Shown here: positions 1 to 12,289 of the stretch, piece after piece | Numbering within the stretch: the first letter of the stretch is position 1 | How the letters are laid out: every line of letters starts with the position of its first letter | Source: Muscardinus avellanarius | Taxonomy: Eukaryota; Chordata; Mammalia; Rodentia; Gliridae | NCBI GenBank assembly: GCA_963383645.1 | Contig: OY726573.1 | Span: 17,941,658-18,005,657, forward strand | DNA: 64,000 bases | Reading direction: 5' to 3' | Translations under genes and position numbers: made by a program | The notes under the pieces: generated by a model | Told to the model about the DNA's origin: nothing | Databases searched by the model: none | Seen by the model: only the letters and a program-made list of their open reading frames with translations

Positions 1-1387
1 CTGCACTGTTTTTGCTCAACCTCCTGAATAGCTGGGACTAAAGCACAGTTCATTGTGTTCGTCTAAAATGTTATTCCTAATTTAGTCTGTTCTTTTTTTT
101 CTTTTTCCTTTATTAAGTAGAGTTTTGAAAGATGAGTAGAGATTTGTCATATAGACTGAGGAGAGCATAGCATACAAGGCCATTTGCATACATTGCAGCT
201 AGTTCAGGAAGTGTAAGAAAGTAGTTCAGTGTAATTAGGGTGCCAGAGACAATGGGCATGATGAGATTGTAGCAGAGGATTGGGCCAGATCATGGAGGTC
301 TCATGCTAAGGAGCCTCTAAACGGTTTTGTTTTGCTTTATAAACAACTTTAAGGCAGGCATGATGGTGTGTGTCTGGAATATAGTACTTGGGAGGTTAAG
401 ACAAGAAGATTGTGGGTTTGAGGACAGCCTCAGCATAGTGAGACTCTCATTAACCTCGTGAGACCCTGTTTCAAAATAGAAATTAAATAGGGTTGGAGGT
501 GTAGCTCAGAGTTCAGCTACTTGGTGAGGCCCTATTTCACATTAAAGAACAACAACAACAGCTGGACACGGTGGTGCACACTTAAAATCCGAGTACTTGG
601 GAGGCTGAGACAAGAGAATTGGGGTTTGTGGCCAGCCTCAGCAACTTAGTGAGGTCTTTTGCAACTCAGACCCTGTTTCAAAATAAAGAATAAAAAATAG
701 AGCTGGGGGTGTAGTTTGGCCTAGGGTTCCATCCCCAGTACCGCCAAAAAAAAAAAAAAAAAAAAAAAGAAAGGAAAGAAAAGAGGAAGGAAAAAAGAAA
801 AGAACAATAACAAAAATAGGGTTGGGGGCATAGCTCAGAGGCAGAATGCTGGGTTCAATCCCAGGTTGGTTGGATGGATGGATGGGTGGGTAGATGGATA
901 GGTAGGTAGGTAGATAGATAAGATAGATAGGATAGAGAGAGAGTGAGTTGGGGATATAGCTCAGTGATAGAATGCTCCTTGGTTCAATGCCCAGTACAGC
1001 CAACGAAAAAAAGAAAAAGAAATCCTATACTCATTTATAGTCAATTTCCATTTCTCTTTATCTCACCCTCTGGGAATCACAAATCGACTTTCTGTGGATT
1101 TGCCAGTCTTTTGTTCATTTGTGACTGGCTTCTCTGAGGGAAAGAACCAAGGACTAATATTGTGTTTTGCATTTTAGAAAGTTCAATTTAAGGCCAGATG
1201 TGGTGGCACACACTTGTAATCCCAGTACTTGGAGGCTGAGACAGGAGGATTGCACAGGTTTGAAACCAGCCTCAGCTACTTAGTGAGGCTCTCAGAAACT
1301 TAGTGAGACCCTGTTTCCAAATAAAATGGAAAATAGGTCTGGGAGTATAACCCAGAGGTAGAAAGCCTCTGGGTTCCACTCCCAGCA

Positions 1388-1438
<51 letters not shown>

Positions 1439-1450
1439 AAGAAGAAAGTT
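1..1450 (+). mobile_element. SINE cluster with simple repeats in RABEP1 intron
   Basis: B1-dID SINEs on this strand lie at about 351-558 (diverged), 560-775 and 1191-1388. Isolated ID-type right halves lie at about 815-870 and 945-1018. A GGAT/GGTA/GATA simple repeat fills 868-944 and a (CA)n runs 1389-1434 as the tail of the last SINE. Bases 1-46 look like the end of an inverted SINE; 47-350 and 1019-1190 show nothing I recognise. Confidence 0.8.
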
Positions 1451-1947
1451 CATTTTAATAGCAATATGAAGAATAGAATAGAGAGGGTGGGACTGAGGAA
1501 GGACAGGAAGAATGAAAGTAGGACTACCATTGCAGTTGCCTTGAATTATACAGGCTGGTCTAAGACTAAAGCTGGAAGATAGATGTGCCATTCTACAAAC
1601 AAGGCATAACTAGTCAGTCTCTGTCTTGGTCAGTGTATTGAGGTGAGAAGTCAGAGGTGTGGCTGGCTGTGTCTCAGGTTTCTGCTTGGGTGGCTGGGTA
1701 GATAGATGGTGCTACTACTTCATTGTAAGATAGTTGAGCCAATAGTATTAACAGTGCACATGTTTTATAAAGATTCTTTGACTTATCCTGAGTGGTTAAA
1801 ACTAAATGGGTCCAAGGTTTTCTGGATGACAAGTATATTAAAATATACTAAACAGAATTCGGAGTGGTTGTTAAACTTTGGCCGTTAGATCACTGCCAGA
1901 GTATATTCTCTGAACATTTGTTAGTTGAACTGAATTATGAAAAAAGT

Positions 1948-2484
1948 GTTTTTTTTTTTTTTGTGGTACCAGGGATTAAACCCAGGGACATTGTACCTCT
2001 TGAGCCCTTTTGATTTTTTATATTGAAACAGTCTTATTAGGCTGCCAAGTTTTGCTATGTTGCTGGGGCAGTCCTTGAATCTGGGATCCTCCTGTCTCAG
2101 CTTCCTGTCTCAGCCTCAGTACTGGGATTACAGGTGTGTACCACCTTATCCAGCTGAAAAGTTTTTTTTTGTCAGATAAATTTGAGAAATGCTATGCTAT
2201 ATATCACCTTTCAAGAATATAGACAGTGAAGACCCTGAAGCTCAAAGTACTATGGTAAAGAAATCTTTTTTTTTTTTTTAATTATTTTTTTCATGTGTTT
2301 GGTACTGGGGATTGAACTCAGAGGCAGTTCTACCTTTGAGCTATCCCAGCCTGATTTTATTTCTTACTTGGAAAAAGAATCTGAGTAGGTTCTTACTACT
2401 TGTGAGTCTTGCTACTTGCTCAGGCTGTTCTTGAACCTGCGATCCTCCTGTTCCAGCCTCCCAAGTACCACCATGCCCAGCTAA
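1948..2484 (-). mobile_element. Two inverted B1-dID SINEs
   Basis: Each reads T-run, GGTAC(C/T)...GGGATTGAAC, then CTGTCTCAGCCTCC and a CCACC...CCAGCT end: about 1948-2156 and 2264-2484. They lie 300-830 bp upstream of the first RABEP1 exon. The bases between 2485 and 2778 are non-repetitive intron. Confidence 0.85.
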
Positions 2485-2778
2485 AAATAAAAGTCTTTTG
2501 AAACCGTTTTAACCCAGGATTTCTAAAACTTCCTGAGCATAGAAGTCTTTTTTTTTTTTTTTTCTGCTATGTTCCTAGACCACACTTTGGGAGGCTCTGC
2601 ATTAGAAGTGGCATGGGCTAACTGCCACATTCAACTATAGATTGCCTCTTGCTGCCAGTCAAGAGCAAGAGGAGACTCTCAGAATGGACCATTGGCCCAA
2701 CCTGGTCTAGTAGCCCTATGCTAATGAAATTGCCTACCATTAAAATTCAGTGTTTTCAACTGGGGGGTTTCTGAACAG

Positions 2779-2957
2779 TTTGCCATCTTTTGGAGCAAGA
2801 GCGACAGCAGCACAACCAGTTAAAGCATACATGGCAGAAGGCCAATGACCAGTTTCTGGAATCTCAGCGCTTGCTGATGAGAGACATGCAGCGAATGGAG
2901 ATTGTGCTAACTTCAGAACAGCTCCGACAAGTTGAAGAACTGAAGAAGAAAGATCAG
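2779..2957 (+). CDS. RABEP1: RABEP1 coding exon, about residues 262-321
   Basis: The exon follows acceptor CTGAACAG and ends at KKDQ before donor GTGAAT. It starts with two bases of a split codon, then 59 whole codons. The protein is rich in Glu, Gln, Lys and Leu (LEQERQQHNQLKHTWQKAND; LRQVEELKKKDQ), typical of the end of the N-terminal coiled-coil region of rabaptin-5. A TTG near the start is internal Leu, not an initiation codon. Translation beyond 2957 runs into intron and is not coding. Confidence 0.95.
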
Positions 2958-3391
2958 GTGAATAGTGGTTTTGTAGGATACGCTTATGCTGTTAATAGGG
3001 TGCCTTCCCCTCCCCGCTGATTGCTTTGCCTTGTGAATGGTAGAGGTAAACTTAAGCTAGAACAGGGGACGTGAGCTACTTTGTTGTCATTGTTACTTTG
3101 CAGTGCTGGGGATCTATTCCTGGCCTTTGTCCATCCTCTACCACTCCAGTACACACCCTGCCCCTAGATCTCCCCCCTTTGAGTGCTGCCTAAAAAAGAC
3201 CCATAATGTTTGCATTTGAGGAATTTTGTTTTTCAGTTTTACAAATTGATCTTGTCTGTGGGAAAAATGATTTAAAAATTACCCTTTTTGAAGAATTCAG
3301 GGTGCAACAGTGCATGTTTCTGAGAAATTTTTCTCTGTAGTTCTCCTAGGGCCACATTTTTGGTGACATTGTTTTAAAAACCTGATTAAAA

Positions 3392-3679
3392 GTAAAAAAT
3401 CGGATGCACCCCCTAATATGTTGAAGCTTGGGAGAAAATGGGACATTGGAGGGACTCTAGACAATGAAGGCGAATTCAACCTAGATGAGTAACGAGTGTG
3501 GCCCAGCTGAGGGAGGTGGGGAGAGGGAAGCAGGAAGTACCTAGTGCCTATGATGGACACTCACACTTCAAAGTCAGTCAGTCACTAAGGCTAGACGGGA
3601 GCGGTGGGAATTGGGAAGGGCTATAAGTGAGTGATACCTCATCAAGCTGTATGATTACAGCGTACCAATTTTAAAAAAG
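3392..3679 (+). mobile_element. 5'-truncated L1 3' end with target duplication
   Basis: The sequence matches the L1 3' end seen elsewhere in the window (GGATGC...CCCTAATATG, a G-rich GGGAGGTGGGGAGAG tract, then GTACCAATTTTAAAAAA). It is flanked by CCTGATTAAAA (3381-3391) and CCTGATTAGAA (3680-3690), a 10 of 11 match that I read as the target-site duplication. Confidence 0.75.
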
Positions 3680-3932
3680 CCTGATTAGAAGGTAACAGGA
3701 TGAGGATGGAGAGGCTGATGGATATGAAAAGACAGGCGTCCAGAGTGCTGTGTATCCTGTTTCTCCTTATCTTTAAGAAAAATGACTTAAATTACATGAA
3801 TAACACACATTCTTGTATGAAGTTTTTATACACAAAATAATTAAATACAAATAACAAAGTATAACTGCAAATGAAATATAAATGCAATAATAAAGTTCAT
3901 TTTATATACAAATACGGAACAAAATACAAATA

Positions 3933-5606
3933 TTTAAGCTGGGTATGGTGGCACTCACCTATAATCCCAGTACTTGGGCTGCTGAGGCAGGAGGGTTGCA
4001 GGTTTGTGGCCAGCCTCAGCAACTTAGGTCCTTCTCAACTTAGTGAGACTCTGTTTCAAAATAAAGAATAAATAAAGCTGGGCATGGTGGTGCATGCTTG
4101 TAATCCCAGTACTTGGGAGGCTAAGACAGGAAGACCACAGGTTTGTGGCCAGCCTCAACTACTTAGGCCCTCTGCAACTTAGTGAGACCGTTTCAAAATA
4201 AAGAATAAAAAATAGGGCTGGAGGTGTAACTCAGAGGTGGAATGCCCCTGGGTTCCATCCCCAGTATGCACAAAACAAAACAATAACACAAATATTGAAA
4301 TACAAAATGAATTAATAAAGTGATCAAATGAACATTCCTCTTGTCATCTTTTCCCATACCTCTCTTCCTTGGAAGTAACCGCATTGTCCAATTTAGTAAT
4401 CTTCCCAACCAATTCTGTGTGTTAAGGGAAATCTCTCTCTTTCCCCATACAACTTGTATCATGCTATAAGTATTTATTCTGTAACTTACTTTTCCATAAG
4501 CATTATCCTGGATATATTTTCATATCAGAGTTTTATTCATCTCTTTATAATGGAGATGTAACTTTTTCTCCCCCTTCTTTGTCATCTTAAATAGTGTTGC
4601 TGCTAACATCATATCATATACCATGTTGTATACATGGGCAAACATTTCCTTAGGATAGCTACATAAAAGTGTTAACTGCTTTTCTAGGTAGTTTAAGAAG
4701 TATTTTAAGTTGTCAGCCGGGCGTGGTGACGCACGCTTGTAATCCCAGTACTTGGGAGGCTGAGACAGGAGGATCGCAGATTCGTGGGCAGCCTCGGCTA
4801 CTTAGTGAGGTCCTCTGTAACTTAGTGAGACCTTGTTTCAAAATAGAAAATAAAAATAGGACTGGGGGTATAGCTCAGAGGTAGAATGCCCCTGGACTCA
4901 GTCCCCAGTACTGCAAAAAAAAAGGAAAAAAAATTGTCTCTTGATCTGATTTAGGTTAGATTTTGTTTTGCAGATGTTTCTTTTTGTCTCAAGGATTTAA
5001 ATTCTAAAGCACATCTCTTTTCAAGCCTCTTTTTCTGCCCTTTTAAGTAATCTAAACTTTACTAAGGTTGTATTTAGGTTATTAACATTCATTGAGCTGT
5101 GTGCTGGCATTGTGCAAAGGCTTTATATGTAAAGCTTTATCCCGGCTGGGCACATGGGCACACACCTGTAATTCCAGGACGTGGGAGGCTGAGGCAGGGG
5201 GTCTGAGGCCAGCCTGAGCTACTTAGCAAGGTTCTAGTTTTTATTTTATTTATTTATTTTGCGGGTCTGGGGAAGGAACCCAGGGGCAAAAGACTTCTAA
5301 GCTACACCCCCTGCCCTATTTTTTATTCTTTATTTTGAAAAAGGGACTCACTAAGTTGCAGAGGGCCTAAGTAGCTGAGGCTGTCCGCGGACCGTGATCC
5401 TCTGGCCTCACTAAGTAGCTGAGGATGTCCGCGAACTGCGATTCTCTGGTCTCAGCCTCCCAAATGCTGGGATTACAAGTCTGTGCCACTATGTGTGGCT
5501 TAAGGTTCTGGTTAAAAATAATAAAGAAGATCTGGAGAGGTATAGCTTGGAGGCAAAATACCCCTGATTTCAATCCCTAGTACCGCAAAACAAAACAAAA
5601 CAAAAA
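3933..5606. mobile_element. Mixed SINE block
   Basis: Plus-strand copies: 3933-4074 (left part only), 4076-4284, 4714-4934, 5144-5235 (left part) and an ID half 5528-5606. One inverted copy lies at about 5238-5502, so 5144-5502 is a near-inverted pair. Bases 4285-4713 hold AT-rich sequence resembling an old L1, with no coding signal. Confidence 0.75.
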
Positions 5607-5989
5607 ACCCCCAAACTTATGTGGTTTTCATGTGAGGTAGACCGGGAAGATGAAATCAGTCTTGTTTTTCTCTTCCTGTAGAACTTAACGTGTAGTATTG
5701 TTTGTCCTTCCTCGACCAAACAGTGTAGGATGGGGGTTAAAGATGGTGTCGATAGTACTCATTTTCATTGAGTGAAATTATTTCATATAAATTTGTATAT
5801 ATTTATAATGTATAATGTGTGTATAATATAATAACCTTTTCCTATTTTCTACAATAATCTGAAAGTATGTCCTAAATAAAATTTCATTTAGTTTTTTGAT
5901 TATTTGAAGGGGGAAACTAGTTTTCTTTTGTTTTGCCAATATAGTATGCTTCTTTTGAAGGCTGCTTCCTGATTTTTTTCTTTTTTATT

Positions 5990-6381
5990 TTGTTTTATTC
6001 TTTTTTTTTTTTTTAAGTGAACCCAGAGGCAGTCTACTTCTGAGCTGCACCCTCAGCCCTATTTTTATTTTTTATTTTGAAACAGGGTCTCACTGAGTTG
6101 CTGAGGCTGGCCTGGAGCCTGCAATCCTGCTGTTTCAGCCTCTCAAGAACTGAGATCACAAGCATGAGCTTCCATACCCAGCTCTGATTTTTTTTTTTTC
6201 CTTTCTAGAACTGGGTATTGAACCCACAGGCATCTACCTCTGAGCTATACCCCGACCTTATTTTTTATTCTTTACTTTAAAACAGGGTCCCTTTACATAG
6301 CTGAGGCTCGTCATGAACCTGTAATCCTCTTTTCTGTTTCCCAAGTACTAGAATTACAAGCACGCACTACCACACCCAGCT
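5990..6381 (-). mobile_element. Two tandem inverted SINEs upstream of a RABEP1 exon
   Basis: Copies at about 5990-6183 and 6187-6381, both ending CCCAGCT, 230 bp before the exon at 6610. The preceding 5610-5980 is AT-rich non-repetitive intron. Confidence 0.8.
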
Positions 6382-6609
6382 TTTGATTTTTTTTTAATAG
6401 CAGAGTTTTTTACTTTGTACCTATAGTGTTAAAATATTTTGTTATGACCAGAAGCCCCTAGATGTCATTACAAAACATAAGCTGAGTGTCCGACTTTCTG
6501 TTACTGTAAACTTTCCGCTCTTTCTCATTTGAGTCGTTAGAGATCTGTATGATTTGTTAAGTACAGATTCCCAGGATAATATATGGGTTTATTCCTTCCT
6601 AACTTTCAG

Positions 6610-6741
6610 GAGGACGATGAACAACAAAGACTTTGTAAAAGAAAGAATCACCAAAAAATAGATGTTGAGGAAGAAGTAAGAATTCCGGTAGTGTGTGCTT
6701 TAACTCAAGAAGAATCTTCAGCCCAGCTATCAAATGAAGAG
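6610..6741 (+). CDS. RABEP1: RABEP1 coding exon, about residues 322-365
   Basis: This exon has 44 whole codons (phase 0 at both ends) between acceptor AACTTTCAG and donor GTATAG. It starts EDDEQQRL and ends SSAQLSNEE. It is acidic and charged and belongs to the less structured linker after the first coiled coil. The middle differs at several positions from the human protein as I recall it, whereas the later exons are nearly identical. Being in phase at both ends, it could be skipped without shifting the frame. Confidence 0.93.
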
Positions 6742-7080
6742 GTATAGTGAATCTGTAATTAAAATTACTAAATAAGCTAGGTGTGGTGGCATGCACCTTT
6801 AGTCCCAGCTCTGGAATTTGAGGTGTCTCAAAATAAACAAATTCGGTCCCCATTTTAGATTAATATCAGTCAAGTACATTGTTCATCTGGGAAGTGAATA
6901 GCTGAAAGATAAAATCACAGTATTTATTGACAGCTTTAATAGCATTGCAAGTAGCACTGTATGAAATATGTTGGCATTTCATTTACCTTAAGAAATATTT
7001 AGATGTTCTTTTTTACCACTAGTTTCAAATTTTAATACAAAGAATAAATCTTTAAATGATGTCTGCAAAAAAATTTTTTT

Positions 7081-7290
7081 GGCTGGGCGTGGTGGCGCAC
7101 GCTTGTAATCTCCGCGCTTGGGAGGCAGAGACAGGAGGATCGCGCAGGTTCGAAGCTAGCCCCGCGCGCTGGCTTAGGAGACCCTGTTTCCAAATAAAAC
7201 TGTAAAAAAAATAGGTCTGGGAGTGTAGCCCTGAGGTAGAAGGGCTTCCAGGAACCCCAGTACCACCAAAAAAAAAAAAAAAAAAAAAAT
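7081..7290 (+). mobile_element. Young-type B1-dID SINE
   Basis: This copy belongs to the subtype with CGCGCGCTGGCTTAGGAGAC in the middle and GGTCTGGGAGTGTAGCC...CCAGGAACCCCAGTACCACC at the end, then a long A run. It keeps many CpG dinucleotides, a sign of recent insertion. Confidence 0.85.
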
Positions 7291-7319
7291 TTTTTTTGGT
7301 TTATTTTTACATTTTATGT

Positions 7320-8172
7320 TGTTGCTTTTTTATGGTAGTGGGGATTGAACCCAGGGGCATTCTACTTCTGAGCACACCCTAGCTTTATTTTAGTTTTATT
7401 TTGAAGTAGGATCTCACTAAGTTGTTGAGGCTGGCCTCGACCTGCAATCCTCTTGTCTCAGCCTCAAAAGTTCTGGGATTACAGGTGTATGCCACCACAT
7501 CAGGCTGCAAAATGTTTTTTGATGTGAATAATTTTGCTAATAATTTGAATGTCTTGTTTATTTTATTTTGTTTGTTTACTTATTTTTTTTCTTCTACTAG
7601 AGATTGAACACAGAGGAATTTTACCTCCGAGCTTCACCCCCAGCCCTAAATTTTATTCTTTTTTAGAAAAAGGAGCTCACGAATTGTGGAAGGCCTCACT
7701 AAGTCACTGAGGCTGACCTGGAATCTGTGATCCTCCTCTCAGCCTCCTAAGTACTGGGATTAAAAGGGTGCGCCACTACTCCCAGCTGAGTGTCTAATTT
7801 ATGGTACTGGGGTAGAACTTGGGCTTTTCTACCTCCAGGCCATACTTCCAGACCTATTTTATATTTTATTTGGAAACAGGGTCCCACTGTGTTGCTGAGA
7901 GCCTCACTAAGTAGCTGAGGCTGGCTTTGAACCTGTGCGATCCTCCTGTCTCAGCCTCCCAAGCGCGGGGATTACAAGTGTGCGCCAGCCTCCCAAGCGC
8001 GGGGATTACAAGTGTGCGCCACCATGCCCGGCTAGTCTTTTAATTTTTTAAACAGGGTCTCACTGAGTTGCAAAAGGCCTCACTAAGTAGCTGAGGCTGT
8101 CTGTGAACCACAAGCCACCTGTCTCAGCCTCCTGAATGCTGGGATTACAAGCGTGTGCCACCATGCCTGGTG
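7320..8172 (-). mobile_element. Four consecutive inverted SINEs with a 34-bp tandem duplication
   Basis: Inverted copies at about 7330-7506, 7575-7790, 7798-8028 and 8037-8172 (the last lacks the ID half). In the third, the segment GCCTCCCAAGCGCGGGGATT... is repeated exactly at 7954-7987 and 7988-8021 (34-bp period). Confidence 0.8.
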
Positions 8173-8394
8173 CCATATCATTTTCTTAAGTGAAGCTGCA
8201 GTTAGGCACTCCTTTACTCAAACACCACCACTGACCCCATTACCTACATCACTGCTCACAGTTTCCTGACTCAGACCACCGAGACTCTTCATAACAAGAA
8301 TGCTGAACACATTGGTTATTGTACCAAGTCACACTATACCCTTACATATTGTTTCCTTCTTCTGGAAGGCATGCACCTTCCTTCTTCCCTCCTT

Positions 8395-8955
8395 CCCTCC
8401 GTCCCTTGTGCTGCGGATGAAACCCAGGGGCATTCTATCTTTGGGCTACATACCGAGCCCTATTTTTATTTTTTATTTGGAAACAGGGTCTCACAAAGTT
8501 CCTGAGAACCTCACTAAGTTGCCAAGGCTGGCTTTGAAACTGGGACCTGCCTGCCTCAGCCTCCCAAGTACTGGGATTACAGTTGTGCACCACCATGCAC
8601 GGCGCTCACTTGTATGTGCTCTTACGCTGTCTTTCTGAATATTGAAATCCCTCTGCTCATCATTCAGAACTGATGGTGCTAGTTCCTTTTCAGTGAAGGA
8701 AATGCCCTTAAGATGAAAAGTAGGCCGGGCATGGTGGCGCACGCTTGTAATCCCTGCGCTTGGGAGGCGGAGACAGGAGGATTGCGCTGGTTCAGAGCCA
8801 GCCTTGCTGGCTTAAGAGACCCTGTTTCCAAATTTAAAAAAATATATTAAAAAAAGGTCTGAGAGTGTAGTCCAGAGGTAGAAGGGCTTCCAGGAACCCC
8901 AGTATCACAAAAAAAAAAAAAAGAAAGAAAGAAAGAAAGAAAAAAAAAAAAAAGA
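8395..8955. mobile_element. Inverted SINE followed by a young + strand SINE
   Basis: Inverted copy at about 8395-8603; plus copy at 8722-8955 of the young subtype, with an A-rich tail carrying (GAAA)n. Between them, 8604-8721 is non-repetitive. Confidence 0.8.
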
Positions 8956-9048
8956 AAAGTCCCTAGTTTGGCCTACGCGGGCCTTCCCAGTTGAATGACC
9001 CTTCTGCCTTATCCCCTGCTCTCATTTGGTTATATCCAGACCTGCTGT

Positions 9049-9919
9049 TCTCCCAGGGGGATGTCTCAGTATTTGGGTACAGCCAAATACTCCATGGTTT
9101 TTGTCTTATGCAGTCATCTACCCAGGAATGTCTGCTTACGGTCTATGCTAATATGCCTTGTGTATGTTGTTTCTGCTGCTTATAATTTCATACTGAGGGT
9201 GCTTGGGAGTATAGCTTAGTGGTGGAGTGCTTGCCTAGCATATATGAGGCCCTGGGTTCGATCCTCATTACAAAAAGAAAGAAAGAAAATTTTCTACACA
9301 TTTTCCTAACCCCCACCTCCTTACAGCTTGGTGAGCAACTTTCATTTAAATTGGGGCAACAGTCTTCACTTTCAGAGATGTCACATTTCTGTTTAGGTTG
9401 CAGATTCACTCTGTGCCTTGTATAATCTGCTTCCTAGCCGCTTGTATTTTCATGTTTGTATATAATTTGCACTAAAAACCTTTTTTTTTTTTTTTTTTTT
9501 TGCAGTCCTGGGGATTGAACCCAGGGACATTCTGCCTCTGCCTCTGCATATACCCCAGCACTATTTTTTATTCTTTATTTTGAAAAAGTACCTGAGCTGC
9601 GGATGGTCTCACTAAATTCTCAGGACACAGCTATATTTCTCCTCTCTCATCTTCCCAAATACAGGGAATTACAAGTGTGTTCCACCATTCCCAACTTTAA
9701 AATACTTTTTAAAAATCCTCATAGACACTGAAAAGTATGATGTAGTTGTTTTTGTACATTCTTTGTTTTGGAGCATATGCTGAGAACCACTTGGCTTAAT
9801 TCTGTTGTGTGTTTTTTTAATAGTTAAACTCCCAGGAGAATGTCTCAGTTTTTGGTTACAGCCAAGTTTTTGCCTTATGCAGTCATTCTACCAAGTCATT
9901 CTAGAAAGGAATGTCTGAA
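9049..9919 (+). repeat. Pair of diverged ~85-bp direct repeats
   Basis: 9049-9133 and 9829-9919 share CTCCCAGG..GATGTCTCAG, GGTTACAGCCAA-type sequence, CTTATGCAGTCAT and AGGAATGTCTG. The second copy runs straight into a long A tract (from about 9921). The family is not recognised. An inverted SINE (9481-9700) lies between them. Confidence 0.6.
9196..9285 (+). mobile_element. ID element (tRNA-Ala-type SINE)
   Basis: GCTTGGGAGTATAGCTTAGT gives a pol III A box and GGTTCGATCC a B box, followed by CTCATTACAAAAAG. It is a free-standing ID element, unlike the fused copies elsewhere. Similar free ID copies lie at about 22422-22510 (+) and 62711-62790 (-). Confidence 0.8.
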
Positions 9920-10159
9920 AGAAAAAAAAAAAAAAAAAAAAAAAACGGGAAAGGGAAATTTGTTTCCTGATTTATAATACTATAGTTTTTATTTTTGAGT
10001 GTATCTTAGCAGATCAATATAACATTGTATATAACAGTATTTCCTAACATTTGAAATATCTTTTAGGCTTTCAGATTAGTTTGAATGTTGAGTATAATTG
10101 TTTTGTGTTGAGAATAATGACAGTTTACTTTAGCTGGTGGTTTATTATCTTATGTTTAT

Positions 10160-10945
10160 TTTTAGTACTGGGGATTGAACTCAGGGACATTCTACCACCG
10201 AGCTACACCCTTAGCCCTATTTTATTTTATTTGGAAATAGGTCTTATTAGATTGATGAGAGTCTCACTGCTTGCTGAGGCTGGCTGTGAACCTGTGATCC
10301 TCTTGTCCCAGCTTCCCAAATGCTGGGATTACAGGTTCTCACTACCATACCCAGCTAGCTGGTGACTTAAAATGCATGTGGAATGCTTTGGAGACTTAGA
10401 TTTATTGCTGTTGACACTTGGAATTTGTAGGACCTCATATCTTCCTTAACCTGATGCTTAGGATATGCTTTTTTATTTGTTTATTTTTTATTTTTTGCAG
10501 TACTGGTGATGGAACCCAGAGGATTGTACCTCTGAGCTACACTTTAACCCCTATTTTGTATAGTCTTTCTATTTTTGCAACAGGATCTCACTTATTTGCC
10601 AAGGGCCTCGCTAAGTAACTGAGGCTGTCTGTGAATCACGATCCTCTGGTCTCAGCCTCCCAAATGCTGGGAATATAAGTGTGTGCCACCATGCCTGGCT
10701 TAGAATATGCTTTCCTCGCTATAAAAGTAAGTGGAAGCTGGGCATGGTGGTGCATGCTTATAATCCTAGCATTTGGGAGGCTGAGACAGGAGGATCACAG
10801 TTTGTGGACAGCCTCAGCTACTACTTAGTGAGGCCCTTTGCAACTCAGTGAAACTATGTTTCAAAATAAAGAATAAAAAAGTAGGGCTGGGGATATAGCT
10901 CAGAGGTACACTCCTGGGTTCCATCCCCAGTACCACACACAAACA
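10160..10945. mobile_element. Three SINEs: two inverted, one forward
   Basis: Inverted copies at about 10160-10358 and 10485-10700; forward copy at 10735-10945. The following 10946-11343 is AT-rich intron with no repeat I can name. Confidence 0.8.
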
Positions 10946-11343
10946 AAAAATAGTAATAATTGGAAAATTTGGAAAGCACAGAAAAGCCCACATAGATGCT
11001 TCCGCCCAGAGAGAACCTTCTCTATAATTTATGTATGTCCTATCTTCTCCCTCTTTTCTTTTCCAGAGATAATATAAATATGTTTCTATTTGTACTTTTA
11101 AAACATTTTTCATATTGTGACTACATGTTTTATGTATATTTTCCTTCACTTAAATCTTTAGGTTTTTGCACATTATTAAGTTCCCCTTCTCCCCCCAAAA
11201 AGACATTTCTTGGCTGACAGAATTTCAGCATCTAAATGTACTGCAATTTCTTTAGCCAGTTAATTCCCTACTAATTTGTGCCCACATATTAATTTATAAT
11301 GTGGCTGAGTGACAACATAGAAAGGTCAATGCTGTTAGAATAG

Positions 11344-12283
11344 TTTTTTTTTGTTGTTGTTGTTTGTTTTGTTTTGTTTTTGGTGGTACTGGGGTTCCTG
11401 GAAACCTTTCTACCTCCAAGCTGCACTCCCAGACTTATTTTATTTTATATTTTTATTTGGAAACAGAGTCTCTTAAGCCAGCAAGACTGGCTTCAAACCT
11501 GACCGACCCTCCTGTCTCCGCCTCCCAAGTGCGGGGATTACCATTGTGCCCCACCACACCCAGTGTTAAACGAACAGTTTAATGCTACGCTTTTTTTTTT
11601 TTTTTTTTTTTTTGGTGGTACTGAGTTCCTGGAAGCCCTTCTACCTCCGGGCTACACTCCCAGATCTATTTTTTTATATTTTAATTTGGAAACAGGGTCT
11701 CTTAAGCCAGTGCGGCTGGCTTTGAACCTGCGCGATTCTCCTGTCTCCACCTCCCAAGTGCAGAGATTACAAACGTGCGCCACCACACCCGGCTACACTT
11801 TTTTTTTTCTAACCCTAGGCTTATTATTATTATTATTATTTTTTTTTTAACAGTGCTAGGGATGGAACCCAGGGGCATTCTACCTCCTAGCTACACTCCC
11901 AGCCCTATTTTTTCTTTATTTTTAAATTTTTTCATTAAATTTTTTTTTTTTTTTTTTTTTTTTTTTGGTGGTACTGGGGTTCCTGGAAACCCTTCTACCT
12001 CCAGGCTACACTCCCAGACCTATTTTATACTTTTTAAATTTGGAAACGGTCTCTTAAGCCACATGGCTGGCCTCGAACCTGCATGATCCTCCTGTCTCCA
12101 CCTCCCAAGCACAGGGATTACAAGCTTGCGCCACCACGCTCGGTTTATTCTTTATTTTTAAAGAGGGTCTCACTGAGTTACAAAGGGCCTCACTAAGTAG
12201 CTGAGGCTGGCTGTGAACCATGACCCTCCTGTCTCAGCCTCCCAAATATTGGGATCACAAGAGTGTGCCACTAGGCCTGGCTC
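11344..12283 (-). mobile_element. Head-to-tail array of five inverted SINEs
   Basis: Consecutive inverted copies at about 11344-11563, 11591-11795, 11820-11925 (ID half), 11941-12143 and 12143-12283, separated mainly by T runs (the A tails of the copies). Three are the young subtype (GGTGGTACTG.GTTCCTGGAA). Serial insertion into A tails is the simplest reading. Confidence 0.8.
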
Positions 12284-12289
12284 ACCCAA

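Noticed and set aside
868..944. Regularly spaced GGAT/GGTA repeats considered as a CRISPR-like or protein-binding array
   Set aside because: Simple tetranucleotide microsatellite without unique spacers, between two SINE parts in an intron.
1389..1434. Cysteine-valine repeat peptides here and at 13299-13573, 33889-34116 and 63078-63100
   Set aside because: Translations of (CA)n/(TG)n microsatellites.
2958..3020. Extension of the RABEP1 frame beyond 2957
   Set aside because: A good donor GTGAAT at 2958 and in-phase continuation at 6610 show this is intron read-through.
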